NCBI RefSeq assembly: GCF_004216475.1
Contig: NZ_CP022303.1
Location: 1,054,001 to 1,118,000, forward strand
Origin: Thalassococcus sp. S3
GTDB taxonomy: Bacteria; Pseudomonadota; Alphaproteobacteria; Rhodobacterales; Rhodobacteraceae
DNA: 64,000 bases
Reading direction: 5' to 3'
Shown: piece after piece, positions 35,995-45,500 of the stretch
Numbering within the stretch: position 1 is the first letter of the stretch
Layout: every line of letters begins with the position of its first letter
Notes under the pieces: model-generated
What the model was told of the DNA's origin: nothing
What the model saw: only the letters and a program-made list of their open reading frames with translations
Databases searched by the model: none
Position numbers and translations under genes: made by a program

Positions 35995-38900
35995 CCGCGC
36001 GCCGCATCGCGCGCTGTTTCCACCGCTTCCTCGCGCACCGGGCCATAGCCCCGGATCTCGTTCGGCAGGGCGAGCAGTGCCGCGCATGTCTCTTTGGTGT
36101 CGGGGCGGTAAGACGTTGCCACCCGGTCCAGGATGTCTTCGTACCATGCCAGCGTGTCGCGGTGCATGCGGGCCTCGCCATGCCAGCGTAGGGGGTCTGC
36201 GAGTGTTCCCCGCAGCCGTCGCATGCGCGCCATGAGCCGAAGGACCGGGGTCAGCCAGGGCCCGAAGGCCCGTTTCTGCGGGCGTCCCCGCGCATCCTTT
36301 TTCCAGGAGAGGAGGGGCGGGGCCAAATGGTATTTCAGTTTGAATTCACCGCTGAATGCGTCGGCGAGATGTTCCTGAAAGCCGGTTTCGGTGTGCAGTC
36401 GCGCGACCTCGTATTCATCCTTGTAAGCCATCAGCTTGAAAAGGCCCTTCGCGGCGTCGATCAAAAGGGTTTCGTCGACATCGGACGGCAATGCGGCCTT
36501 CAGGCTTTCAATGCGCGATTGGTAGCGTTCCGCATATGCCGGATCCTGATAGTCAGTCAGAAACGCCGCCCGGTGGGCGACGATGTCATCCAGCGTCGCG
36601 GGAATGTCCTGCGTTGGGGAAAGCAGCGCGCGGACCGCTTCGGGACGCTCAGCCATCACGCGCCCCAGATCGAACGCCGCGTGGTTCATGTCGATAGCGG
36701 TGCCGTTCAGGACGATGGCCTGACGCAACGCGGTGTCGCTGACCGGGACCAGGCCCTTTTGCCATGCAAAGCCAAGCATCATGACATTGGCGAAGACCGC
36801 GTCGCCCAGCAACTGCTCGGCCAGGTCATTAGCGTTTATCCCGCTGACATGGCTCTCACCCACGGCGTCGCGGATGGCCGCCTCGCGCGTATCAATGCGC
36901 AAGTCCGCGTCGCGTCTGAGGACGACATCCCCGGTTGGCATCTCTGCGCGGTTCAAAACGACCTGCGTGCCCCGCCGATAATGAGCCGATGCTTTCGGAG
37001 CGGACGAGACCACGATGTCACAGCCGATCACCGCATCCGCCGCGCCCGGATCAATACGCACCTGATGCAGGTCGCTTGGTTGCGCCGAGAGGCGAATGTA
37101 GCTCAGCACGGTCCCGAACTTCTGCGCAAAACCGGTGAAATCGAGCACGCTGGACCCTTTGCCCTCAAGATGTGCTGCCATCGTGATGAGCGCGCCAACG
37201 GTCACCACACCCGTGCCGCCGACCCCGGTGACCAGAAGGTCGAACGGTGTCGCAAGGTTGACCGGTTCGGGAGGGCGCAGGCCGTCGGTTAGCTTGGACA
37301 TGTCGATCTTGATGCCTTGGCTCTTTTTCCGCGTCGCACCTTCGACAGTGACAAAGCTGGGGCAGAACCCGCCCATGCATGAGAAATCCTTGTTGCAACT
37401 CGATTGATTGATCTGCCGTTTTCGGCCCAGCGGTGTGTCCTTGGGCTCCACGCTCAGGCAGTTGGACGCGACCGAGCAATCGCCGCAGCCTTCACAGACC
37501 AGATCGTTGATAAGAACAAAGCGCTTGGGATCTTCCATCGTGCCGCGCTTTCGGCGTCGACGCTTCTCTGTTGCGCAGGTCTGCTCGTATATGAGGACGG
37601 TCACGCCCGGAATGTCCCGCAAGTCCCGCTGCACGCGGTCAAGATCGGCCCGGTCATCGAATGTGGTGCCGGCGGGAAACTCCTTTTGGTCGAACTTGGC
37701 GATGTCGTCGGAGACAAGTGCGATCCGGTCCACACCTTCGGCCCGGCATGTCTGGGCGATGCCGTGAACGCTGACGGGGCCATCAACAGGCTGTCCGCCG
37801 GTCATCGCAACGGCATCGTTGTAAAGGATCTTGTAGGTGATGTTGGTTCCGGCGGCGACGGCCTGCCGGATCGCGAGTGAGCCGGAATGATACCATGTCC
37901 CCTCGCCGAGGTTTTGGAAGATATGCTTGTCGCCGTTGAATTTGGAGGCCGCGACCCAAGGAACGCCTTCGCCGCCCATCTGCGCATAACCTGCGGTCTC
38001 ACGGTCCATCCAAGACGCCATGACATGACAGCCGATGCCGGAATTGGCCTGGCTGCCATCCGGCACTTTGGTCGATGTGTTGTGCGGGCAGCCCGAGCAA
38101 AAATAGGGCGTTCGTGTCGCCCCTTCGACGTTGAGAAGCCGGGGCGGCTGATCGGTGATTGCGCGGGCCTTCTCCGGCAGGTTCTCGTCCGGGAAGAACC
38201 GGTGCAGACGATCCGCGACAATCGGCAACAGCAGGCGCGGGCTCAACTCTCCGGTCCAGGGGATCAAGGGGTTTCCCTGGCTGTCATATTTGCCCACCAT
38301 CTTTTCGGGCTTGTCGCCTGGCCAGTCGTAGAAGTATTCCTTGAACTGGCTTTCGATGATGCCGCGCTTTTCTTCGACCACCAGCACTTCGCGCTTGCCC
38401 CGGACGAAACGAAGCGCGTCGCGGCGGGCCAGCGGCCAGACCATACCGACCTTGTAGATGTCGATGCCCAGAGATCGGCATCTGGCCTCATCAAGGCCAA
38501 GAAGCCGCAACGCCTCCAGAAGGTCCGCATGACCTTTTCCCGTCGTGACAAACCCGAACACCGCATCCTGGATGCCGTAAAGCGCGCGGTCCAACGGGTT
38601 GGCTTCGACAAAGGCGCGGACGGCTTCGAGCTTGGCACCCATGCGGGTTTCGATTTCAGGACTGGGCAGGTCCGCGTTGCGCACGTGGAGCCCGCCGGGA
38701 GGGGCGGCGAAATCGGGCGTTGCGAATGTCCGGTCCGGGCGCAGCAGCACGGAGCGGCCGGATTCAACCGTTTCCGAAATGGCCTTCAAACCGACCCAGG
38801 TGCCGGAGAACCGGGAAAGCGCGATGCCGTATTCCCCGTATTCGAGATATTCGTCCACCGTTGCGGGGTTCAGCGTCGGCATGAACCACGCCATGAATGC

Positions 38901-39398
38901 AACATCTGACTGGTGCGGCATTGATGACGACACACAGCCGTGATCATCACCGGCGACGACAAGCACGCCGCCCTTGGGCGCGCTGCCATAGGCATTGCCG
39001 TGTTTCAACGCGTCGCCCGACCGGTCGACCCCGGGGCCCTTGCCGTACCACATGGAAAAAACGCCATCCACGGTACAATGGGGATCAAGGCTGGCCTGCT
39101 GGGCGCCCAAAACCGCCGTTGCGCCCAGATCCTCGTTCACTGCCGGCATGAACGTGATCTTGTCGGTGTTGAGACGCTCGCGAGACCGCCAGAGCTCAAG
39201 GTCGAGCCCGCCCAGGGGAGATCCGCGATAGCCCGAGACGAACCCGGCTGTCTGCAATCCGTTCATCCGATCGCGACGGGCCTGGTCCATCATGATCCGA
39301 ACCAGAGCCTGTGTGCCGGTCAGAAAGACACGTCCCTCGGTTAGCGCATACCGGTCTTCAAGGGCATATGTCGCGAAGGTCGCCTCGTGACGCGTCAT
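35976..39398 (-). CDS. iorAB: Indolepyruvate:ferredoxin oxidoreductase, fused alpha-beta
   Basis: 1140-residue fused enzyme that oxidatively decarboxylates arylpyruvates to aryl-acyl-CoA with ferredoxin. The N-terminal TPP/pyrimidine-type domain has GYRGSPLGGLD and PAVNEDLGATAVLGAQQ. The TPP-pyrophosphate domain has FCSGCPHNTSTKVPDGS and GEGTWYHSGSLA. A cysteine-rich region, CEGCGDCSVASNC then CNKDFSCMGGFCPS (near residues 640-695), binds a 4Fe-4S cluster. The C-terminal gamma-type domain starts near TGVGGTGVVTVGA. The ATG at 39398 follows AGGAATAAG and yields the usual family length; the longer open frame upstream is rejected. It would act in aromatic amino acid catabolism. Divergent from an Lrp/AsnC regulator. 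Confidence 0.95.
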   Translation of the reverse strand: MTRHEATFATYALEDRYALTEGRVFLTGTQALVRIMMDQARRDRMNGLQTAGFVSGYRGSPLGGLDLELWRSRERLNTDKITFMPAVNEDLGATAVLGAQQASLDPHCTVDGVFSMWYGKGPGVDRSGDALKHGNAYGSAPKGGVLVVAGDDHGCVSSSMPHQSDVAFMAWFMPTLNPATVDEYLEYGEYGIALSRFSGTWVGLKAISETVESGRSVLLRPDRTFATPDFAAPPGGLHVRNADLPSPEIETRMGAKLEAVRAFVEANPLDRALYGIQDAVFGFVTTGKGHADLLEALRLLGLDEARCRSLGIDIYKVGMVWPLARRDALRFVRGKREVLVVEEKRGIIESQFKEYFYDWPGDKPEKMVGKYDSQGNPLIPWTGELSPRLLLPIVADRLHRFFPDENLPEKARAITDQPPRLLNVEGATRTPYFCSGCPHNTSTKVPDGSQANSGIGCHVMASWMDRETAGYAQMGGEGVPWVAASKFNGDKHIFQNLGEGTWYHSGSLAIRQAVAAGTNITYKILYNDAVAMTGGQPVDGPVSVHGIAQTCRAEGVDRIALVSDDIAKFDQKEFPAGTTFDDRADLDRVQRDLRDIPGVTVLIYEQTCATEKRRRRKRGTMEDPKRFVLINDLVCEGCGDCSVASNCLSVEPKDTPLGRKRQINQSSCNKDFSCMGGFCPSFVTVEGATRKKSQGIKIDMSKLTDGLRPPEPVNLATPFDLLVTGVGGTGVVTVGALITMAAHLEGKGSSVLDFTGFAQKFGTVLSYIRLSAQPSDLHQVRIDPGAADAVIGCDIVVSSAPKASAHYRRGTQVVLNRAEMPTGDVVLRRDADLRIDTREAAIRDAVGESHVSGINANDLAEQLLGDAVFANVMMLGFAWQKGLVPVSDTALRQAIVLNGTAIDMNHAAFDLGRVMAERPEAVRALLSPTQDIPATLDDIVAHRAAFLTDYQDPAYAERYQSRIESLKAALPSDVDETLLIDAAKGLFKLMAYKDEYEVARLHTETGFQEHLADAFSGEFKLKYHLAPPLLSWKKDARGRPQKRAFGPWLTPVLRLMARMRRLRGTLADPLRWHGEARMHRDTLAWYEDILDRVATSYRPDTKETCAALLALPNEIRGYGPVREEAVETARDAARGHLSAL

Positions 39399-39407
39399 CT
39401 TATTCCT

Positions 39408-39422
39408 CCCCAATGTTTGGGG
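39408..39422 (-). promoter_or_regulatory. Hairpin abutting the iorAB ribosome-binding site
   Basis: On the minus strand CCCCAA-ACA-TTGGGG (39422 to 39408) forms a 6-bp stem with a 3-nt loop, immediately followed by AGGAATAAG and the ATG at 39398. The 3' arm supplies the G-run next to the SD, so folding could limit initiation. On the plus strand the same element is followed by GTATTTTT, but no plus-strand gene ends there. Confidence 0.4.
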
Positions 39423-39533
39423 GTATTTTTGCCGGGTTGACGTGAAAATGGCTTCCAAGATGCCTATATCGAGAGGGGAAGACTGGATATTCGTTCCACT
39501 TTTTGATGCGTATTCGAAAGGAATTACCATCTT

Positions 39534-39992
39534 ATGGAGATCGACGGCAGGGATCTGAAGATCCTCGCTCTGCTTCAGGACGATTGCCGCATACCGAATG
39601 CCGAGCTTGCGCAACGCGTCGGTATGTCAGCTTCGGCCTGTTGGCGCAGGGTCCGCGCGCTCGAAGAGGCGGGGGTGATCGAGAAGTATTCCGCGCAGAT
39701 CAGTCCGGCGGGCATCGGGTTCGACTTCCATGCCATCGTTCATGTGCATCTCACGCGGCATGATCCGGATCGTCTGGGGGAGTTTATTCGGGCGGTTGAG
39801 AATTGCCCGGACGTTCAGGAATGCTATGCGACGACGGGGCAGGCTGATTATCACCTCAAGGTTATGTGCCGCGATCTTGAGGCCTATAATCATTTCCTCG
39901 AAAAGTTCCTTTTCCGGCTGCCTGCTGTTGCCAGCGCGCAAACCAATCTGGTGTTGCGGACCATCAAGAACGATCCGTCCTTGGCGCGTTGA
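39534..39992 (+). CDS. Lrp/AsnC-family transcriptional regulator
   Basis: 152-residue feast/famine regulator. The N-terminal HTH is LDLKILALLQ-like DLKILALLQDDCRIPNAELAQRVGMS at residues 7-32, followed by SACWRRVRALEEAGVI (recognition helix and wing). A C-terminal RAM ligand domain contains ECYATTGQADYHLKV. The 135-bp divergent spacing from iorAB points to control of that gene in response to an aromatic amino acid or its keto acid. The SD is modest (AAAGGA about 11 bp upstream). Confidence 0.92.
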   Translation: MEIDGRDLKILALLQDDCRIPNAELAQRVGMSASACWRRVRALEEAGVIEKYSAQISPAGIGFDFHAIVHVHLTRHDPDRLGEFIRAVENCPDVQECYATTGQADYHLKVMCRDLEAYNHFLEKFLFRLPAVASAQTNLVLRTIKNDPSLAR

Positions 39993-40163
39993 ATGGTCGT
40001 TTTCGCCTTGTAAACAATTTCTTGGTCAGCTTCCGCCTGTTTCCATTTTATCTCAAATTCCCCAAAAAATTTGCCATTTGGTAAAAACGGTCTTGCTCCC
40101 AAAGCTGTTCGTCTGGAAACTGCGTCAATTGGGTGCGCCCTTGTCAGGGTCGTAAAAAGGTGT

Positions 40164-42521
40164 GTGTTTTTGGGGATTTTGGTTGCCTTGGGAAGGCTGC
40201 GACTGAAGTGTCGTACCCTTTTATCGGTAAGCGCTATCGCGGCTTACCTGCCGGCAACGCCTGCAATACCGCAAATTGATCTGCTCAATGCGCCGCTTGA
40301 GATCGTGCGATTTGGGGAAACAGACACCCTGCGCGATATCGTGGCCGAGCATCTGAGTGATCCGGATCTTTGGCCGAACGTGCTGGCATTGAATGGCATA
40401 GCCTCCCCCGCCGATCTGGTGCCCGGGGTCGAGCTGAAAATGCCCGTTATGCAGGTTCGCGCCGCGGACAACGCGCTGCTTGCATCGCTAAAGGCCATCC
40501 AACTGGCCACGGCGGAAGGGGCACGCATCTTTGCGCCCATTGAAATCGGGTCGGCCATCGAAAATCGCGATACGGCGGTCCTGAGGCGGGAAGTCGGGGA
40601 ATGGGCCCAGGTGGTCGATTTCGCGGGGACAGCGACGGATTACGCCAATGAAGCCCTCGACATCTCGATCGCACAGCGCGACCGGTCGGCCGAAGCGGTG
40701 GTGTCGGACGTGCACGGATCGGTTGAGGGGCGCGCACCGGCGGAGCCGCGTTGGTCAGGGCGCGAACTGGATGACGTTCTGGTCGAGTTCGAGCGTCTGA
40801 GAACGCTGTCTGACAGCACCACGCAGATCACGTTCCGTGATCTCAGCCGCCTGCGTCTGAACCCGAACTCCAACGCCACGATCCAACGCATGCGGTCGGA
40901 CCCGCTGACCGGGGGCGAGGTGACGAAAGTCAGCCTGGTTAACGGTGATTTCTATGCCCTGCTGAACCAGTTGTCCGACAAAACCTCGTTTGAGATCGAG
41001 GTGCCGGGGGTGGAGACGACCACCAACTCGGCGGATTTCTGGATCAAGAATGACCGCAGCGGCGCGCGTTTCGTTAACTATGATGAACCGGAACTTGAGA
41101 TTGTGCGGGGCGGTGACCGCATTCGCCTTGGTGAAAACGAAGGTGTGGTGCTCACCGGCGCGCGTGCCGAACGCGCGGAGGTGTTGAATGCACCGCGACT
41201 CAGCGGTCCCGTGCTGGGCGATATCCTCTATTCGGGTGACGTGCCGCTGAATTGGGACGATTTTGACGGCGCGGAGGCCTATTGGTTGGAGGTCGCGGTG
41301 GATCCCGGCTTTAACCACATGCAGGTGTCGGAATGGGGCATTTCGGACAGCGCCTTTTTGACCACTGCCTTGCCGCCTGCGCGGTATTTCTGGCGGGTGG
41401 CTGCCCTGGATCGTCTTGGATTGCCGGGACAATGGAGCAAGCCGCGCGACTTTACCGTGCGCGTGGATACGACGCCTCCGTTCCTGACCTTGCTGTCTCC
41501 GGCATCGGGGGCGATGTCCAGCGCGCCCACGATCGAAATTCTGGGTGCCACCGAAAGCGATGCCATCCTTCTTTTGAACGGAGAGGCGCTTGCCGTGGAT
41601 CGGGATGGCAGCTTTGTGACCCGTCTTGCGCTGGCGCCGGGGACAAATGTGATCGAGCTTTTGGCGACGGATGCTGCGGGCAATCAAACAACACGTCGCC
41701 ATGAGGTGATCTATCGTCCTAGTGCGGCCGTTGAAATCACTCTTGCGGATACGATCCCGCGGATGATGGATGCGTTGGCCACGCGGTCTGCCGACCTGTC
41801 GGTCTTTGCCCAGACCAATGCTCAACCCGGGTCAGATGTCGTCGTGCGTGGCGCCGACGAAATGGTGGTGGTGCGCACAGAGGTCCAAAACGATGGCACG
41901 CTGACCTTTACCGTCCCGGTCCTGGAAACACCCACATCCTACCGCATTGAAGTGCTGTCGCCGGACGGTACGGTCGAGGGCAAGGCCGAGTTTCGGGCAT
42001 TGCGCGATCAGGTCGCGCCCGAGATCACCTTCGATCTGCCGCCCCCAAGGGCGACCGGCGAGCCGGTGCTGGAACTGACGGGGCAGGTGCCCGAAGCAGT
42101 AACGCTTTCTCTTGCGGATCGCCCTATCGGATTGTCCGACGGTCGGTTTGAAGCGGTTGTTGATCTGGCGCCCGGTGTCAACGCATTCGACCTTGTGGCC
42201 ACGGATGCGGTTGGAAATGTCAGCGTTGCGCGGCTTCGGACCGTCTACGATATCGACCCGCCGGACATTCTGAGGGTGGATCTGGGGCGCCCGTCCGGCC
42301 GGTTCGGTCCGATTGAGATCGAAGTCGAAGCCCGTGATGCCAGCGGCATCCTGCAGGCTGCACCCTATCTCATCGAAGTCGGGGGCGCCGAGCGCGAAGG
42401 GTTTCTGAGATGTGACGCTACAACTGGTCTTTGCCGGGCCAGCCTGCCCGCGGAGCCGGGCGATCTGCGCCTTATTGAGGTCAGCATTGAAGATTATGCG
42501 GGGAACGTGGCGTTCGAATAG
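40164..42521 (+). CDS. Secreted LysM / FecR / Ig-like domain protein
   Basis: About 785-residue exported protein. After a basic hydrophobic segment (CRTLLSVSAIAAYLPATPA) come a LysM peptidoglycan-binding domain (about 35-100: LEIVRFGETDTLRDIV ... LWPNVLALNG ... LVPGVELKMP), a FecR domain (about 220-345: SLVNGDFYALLNQ ... SADFWIKNDRSGARF), a fibronectin-like module (about 355-430: YFWRVAALDRLGLPGQWSKPRDF) and three bacterial Ig-like modules with the NVIELLATDAAGNQT / NAFDLVATDAVGNVS repeat. Start is uncertain: no ATG fits. GTG 40164 or TTG 40170 after AAAAAGG are candidates; the frame is open from a TTG at 40071. The 171 bp upstream is AT-rich and probably holds the promoter. It is followed 30 bp later by the PKD-repeat gene. 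Confidence 0.82.
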   Translation: MFLGILVALGRLRLKCRTLLSVSAIAAYLPATPAIPQIDLLNAPLEIVRFGETDTLRDIVAEHLSDPDLWPNVLALNGIASPADLVPGVELKMPVMQVRAADNALLASLKAIQLATAEGARIFAPIEIGSAIENRDTAVLRREVGEWAQVVDFAGTATDYANEALDISIAQRDRSAEAVVSDVHGSVEGRAPAEPRWSGRELDDVLVEFERLRTLSDSTTQITFRDLSRLRLNPNSNATIQRMRSDPLTGGEVTKVSLVNGDFYALLNQLSDKTSFEIEVPGVETTTNSADFWIKNDRSGARFVNYDEPELEIVRGGDRIRLGENEGVVLTGARAERAEVLNAPRLSGPVLGDILYSGDVPLNWDDFDGAEAYWLEVAVDPGFNHMQVSEWGISDSAFLTTALPPARYFWRVAALDRLGLPGQWSKPRDFTVRVDTTPPFLTLLSPASGAMSSAPTIEILGATESDAILLLNGEALAVDRDGSFVTRLALAPGTNVIELLATDAAGNQTTRRHEVIYRPSAAVEITLADTIPRMMDALATRSADLSVFAQTNAQPGSDVVVRGADEMVVVRTEVQNDGTLTFTVPVLETPTSYRIEVLSPDGTVEGKAEFRALRDQVAPEITFDLPPPRATGEPVLELTGQVPEAVTLSLADRPIGLSDGRFEAVVDLAPGVNAFDLVATDAVGNVSVARLRTVYDIDPPDILRVDLGRPSGRFGPIEIEVEARDASGILQAAPYLIEVGGAEREGFLRCDATTGLCRASLPAEPGDLRLIEVSIEDYAGNVAFE

Positions 42522-42551
42522 ACGCGCCCACCCGGCGCAATGGAGTTTGGC

Positions 42552-45500
42552 ATGGCGACAAGATCGACATTTGCGTTTCTGGTAAGCATCGCGCTGGCGG
42601 GATTGCCGCTTCAGGCGGTGGCCCAGTCCAACGCTCCGACCGAGGGGCTTCTTGTCGTCTACGGCTCCGCCGCGCCCAGCCGCGAAGGCGACGTCGACAG
42701 GCGCGAGCAGATCTTCTTTAGCGTGCCCGCCGAGATGTCGGAGCGTCTGTTCGTCCGGATTTTTGACCCCGAAGTGTCCGGCAGTTCGGATTTCACCTAT
42801 GGCGGCACGGGCAACGCCAACACGACATTCCGCCTTTTTGGCGGTGAGGGAGCCTTTTCGCAGGCAGACCGACCCAGCCAGGTCGAAGACGGCGCACGGG
42901 CGCCACGCGTGAACCGCGATCCTGTCACCGGACCCGGAGAGATGCTTCGCGAAGAGGTCTATACCAATGATCGGGCGACAGATGGCAGGTGGGTCACCCT
43001 GTCAACGCTACGGGCACGCCAGGGCGAAATCATAGATGGTCGCGCCTATTTCCGGATCGACGTGCAGGGGACGGGTGGTGACGATGGAAACGGCTTTTCC
43101 GTCGGCGTCAGTCTGGCCCGCGACCGGGATCGCCCGCCCGAAGGTCTTGCGATGTTTGCCTACCAGCCCACGATCCGGTGGCTGAAAGATCGCCCGCCGA
43201 CACGGGTGCGCTTTGACGGCTCAGTCGGCGGGCCATTCACGGTGCAGAGTTTCGATGCCGCCAACGGAACGCTTTCGGTGGTTACCGATTTCGCCGATCT
43301 GCCCGTCCGCGCATCTGGTCAGGACTTCTGGAGCATCGATACGGTCGAGACATCGGAAACCAATCTCGCGCTGAGCCTGTCGGGTGGATTTGAGACGCCG
43401 AACGACGTGACAGTCTCGGTCTTCGATGGCAGTGGCGCGCCTGTTCCCTTGTCGATGCCACCTGCCAAGGCGCCCGATCCCGCACGCCCGACCGCCCTCG
43501 CGACAGGCCGTCCGCTGGCCGATTGCCGTGCGGTGGCATTTGACGCCAGTGGATCCACGGGGCGGGCGCCGCTGTCCTACCTTTGGGATTTCGGGGATGG
43601 GAAAAGCGCGACAATTCCGGTCATCGCTCATCGTTATGATGAGCCGGGCCGCTACGTCGCCGAATTGCAGGTCACGGAGGCGGGGACAAGACCTGGACGC
43701 GGCCAGGCCGTGTCCGTGCCGGTTCACGTGCGCTCCGCCCCGGTGTCGGTCCCGGGTGATCGGATCGTGGTTGCGCCGGGCGACGCGGTGATCTTCGACG
43801 GCACCGGGTCCGTTGCGTCGGACAGCCCGATCACCCGTTATCTCTGGACCTTCGGGGACGGTAACAGTGCCGAAGGGCCCACGGCAGAGACCCGCTATGA
43901 CCAGCCCGGCTCTTATCGCGCGGTTCTGAGGGTGGAGGATGACAGCGATCATCCTTGCAATTTCGGTGTGGAAACACGTGAAGTCGTGGTCAATTCCCAA
44001 CCCGTCGCCGAAGCGGGGACCGATCAGATTACCGTCGTTGGCCAGCCGGTTATCCTTGCCGGCGGTGCGAGCTATGATGTGGACGGCAGCATTGCCGACT
44101 ACCGTTGGGATATGGGGGACGGCACCGCGCTTCAGGGCGACAGCGTGACCCATGCTTTCACTGCGCCCGGCACATACGAAGTCCGCTTGACCGTGCGGGA
44201 CGACAGCGGCGTCAGCAATGACCTGGCCGATGATACCATGCTCGTCGTGGTCAATGCGCCGCCTGAACCGGTCATTGGGCTGCCCTCGCGACCCGTCTCG
44301 GTCTCCGAAGCCACGCAACTTGATGCGAGTGCTTCGAGCGACGCCGATGGCGAGATCCTGACCTATATGTGGGATTTCGGCGATGGGGCCACCGGAGAGG
44401 GAGAGACGGTCAGCTATGCCTGGACGCGTCCGGGTCTCTTCGATGTCACGCTCACGGTGACTGATGACAGCGGAACCGCCTCGGCCACGCAACAGACCAC
44501 TTTGCAAGTCGTCGTGGACGCGGCCCCCGTTTCGGATGCGGGGCCGGATCAGTTCGTAACCGCAAGCGACGTGATATTCGACGGCGGCGGATCGACCGAC
44601 ACCGACGGGCAGATCACCGCCTGGGAGTGGGATTTCGGGGATGGCGCGACTGCATCCGGCAAAACCGTCAGCCATGCCTATGCCCGTCCGGGGATTTATG
44701 AGGTCGCGCTTTTGGTTCGCGATGACAGCGGCGCCCCTCTCAACCAGGACCGGGACACGATGCAGGTGACGGTGAATTCCGTTCCAATCGCCGATGCCGG
44801 GCCGCCACAGACCGTGGCACCGGGTGAGACATTCGTTGTGAATGGCCGTGCCTCCGTCGACCCCGATGGCGCCATTGCCGAATATGTCTGGGATTTTCCG
44901 GATGGCAGCACCGCGCGCGGGCAACGGGCCTCCTTCACGTTAAACGAGCCGGGCCTGCACCGGATCGGTTTGACCGTTTATGATGACTTTCGCGGTGGCG
45001 CTGCCAGCGATCAATCCGAAGTTCTTGTCACCGTGAACGCGCCGCCTGTGGCCGTCGCGGGGGCGGATTTGCTCATCGCGCCGGGTGAAAGTGTGCTTTT
45101 TGATGCCGGTCACTCCTTTGATCCGGACGGTGAACTCTCCAGCTATCGTTGGGAATTCGACGATCTGGGCGCCCCTCTGGACAGCGCGGCAGTCGAACGC
45201 GCCTACGAGACGCCCGGTGTCTGGTCGGCGCAATTGGTGGTCACGGACGACAGCGGTGTGCTGAACGCCACGGCAACCGACACCAAGACGATCCGGGTGA
45301 ACCATCCTCCGGTAGCTGAGGCAGGTGCGCCGATCGAAACGGAGGTTCTTTTCGTAACCCTGGATGCGTCGGGGTCGAGCGACGCCGATGGCGACGCCTT
45401 GATCTATCGCTGGGATTTCGGTGACGGCTCGCCCCCGGCATTCGGGGAGGTCGTTGACCATGCCTATCCACGTTCAGGTGTCTTTCCGGTGACGCTTCGC

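Noticed and set aside
43221..44924. Minus-strand open frame of about 567 codons inside the PKD gene
   Set aside because: It is a shadow of the repeat array; the antisense of the repeated acidic codons gives the same repetitive pattern and no known fold.
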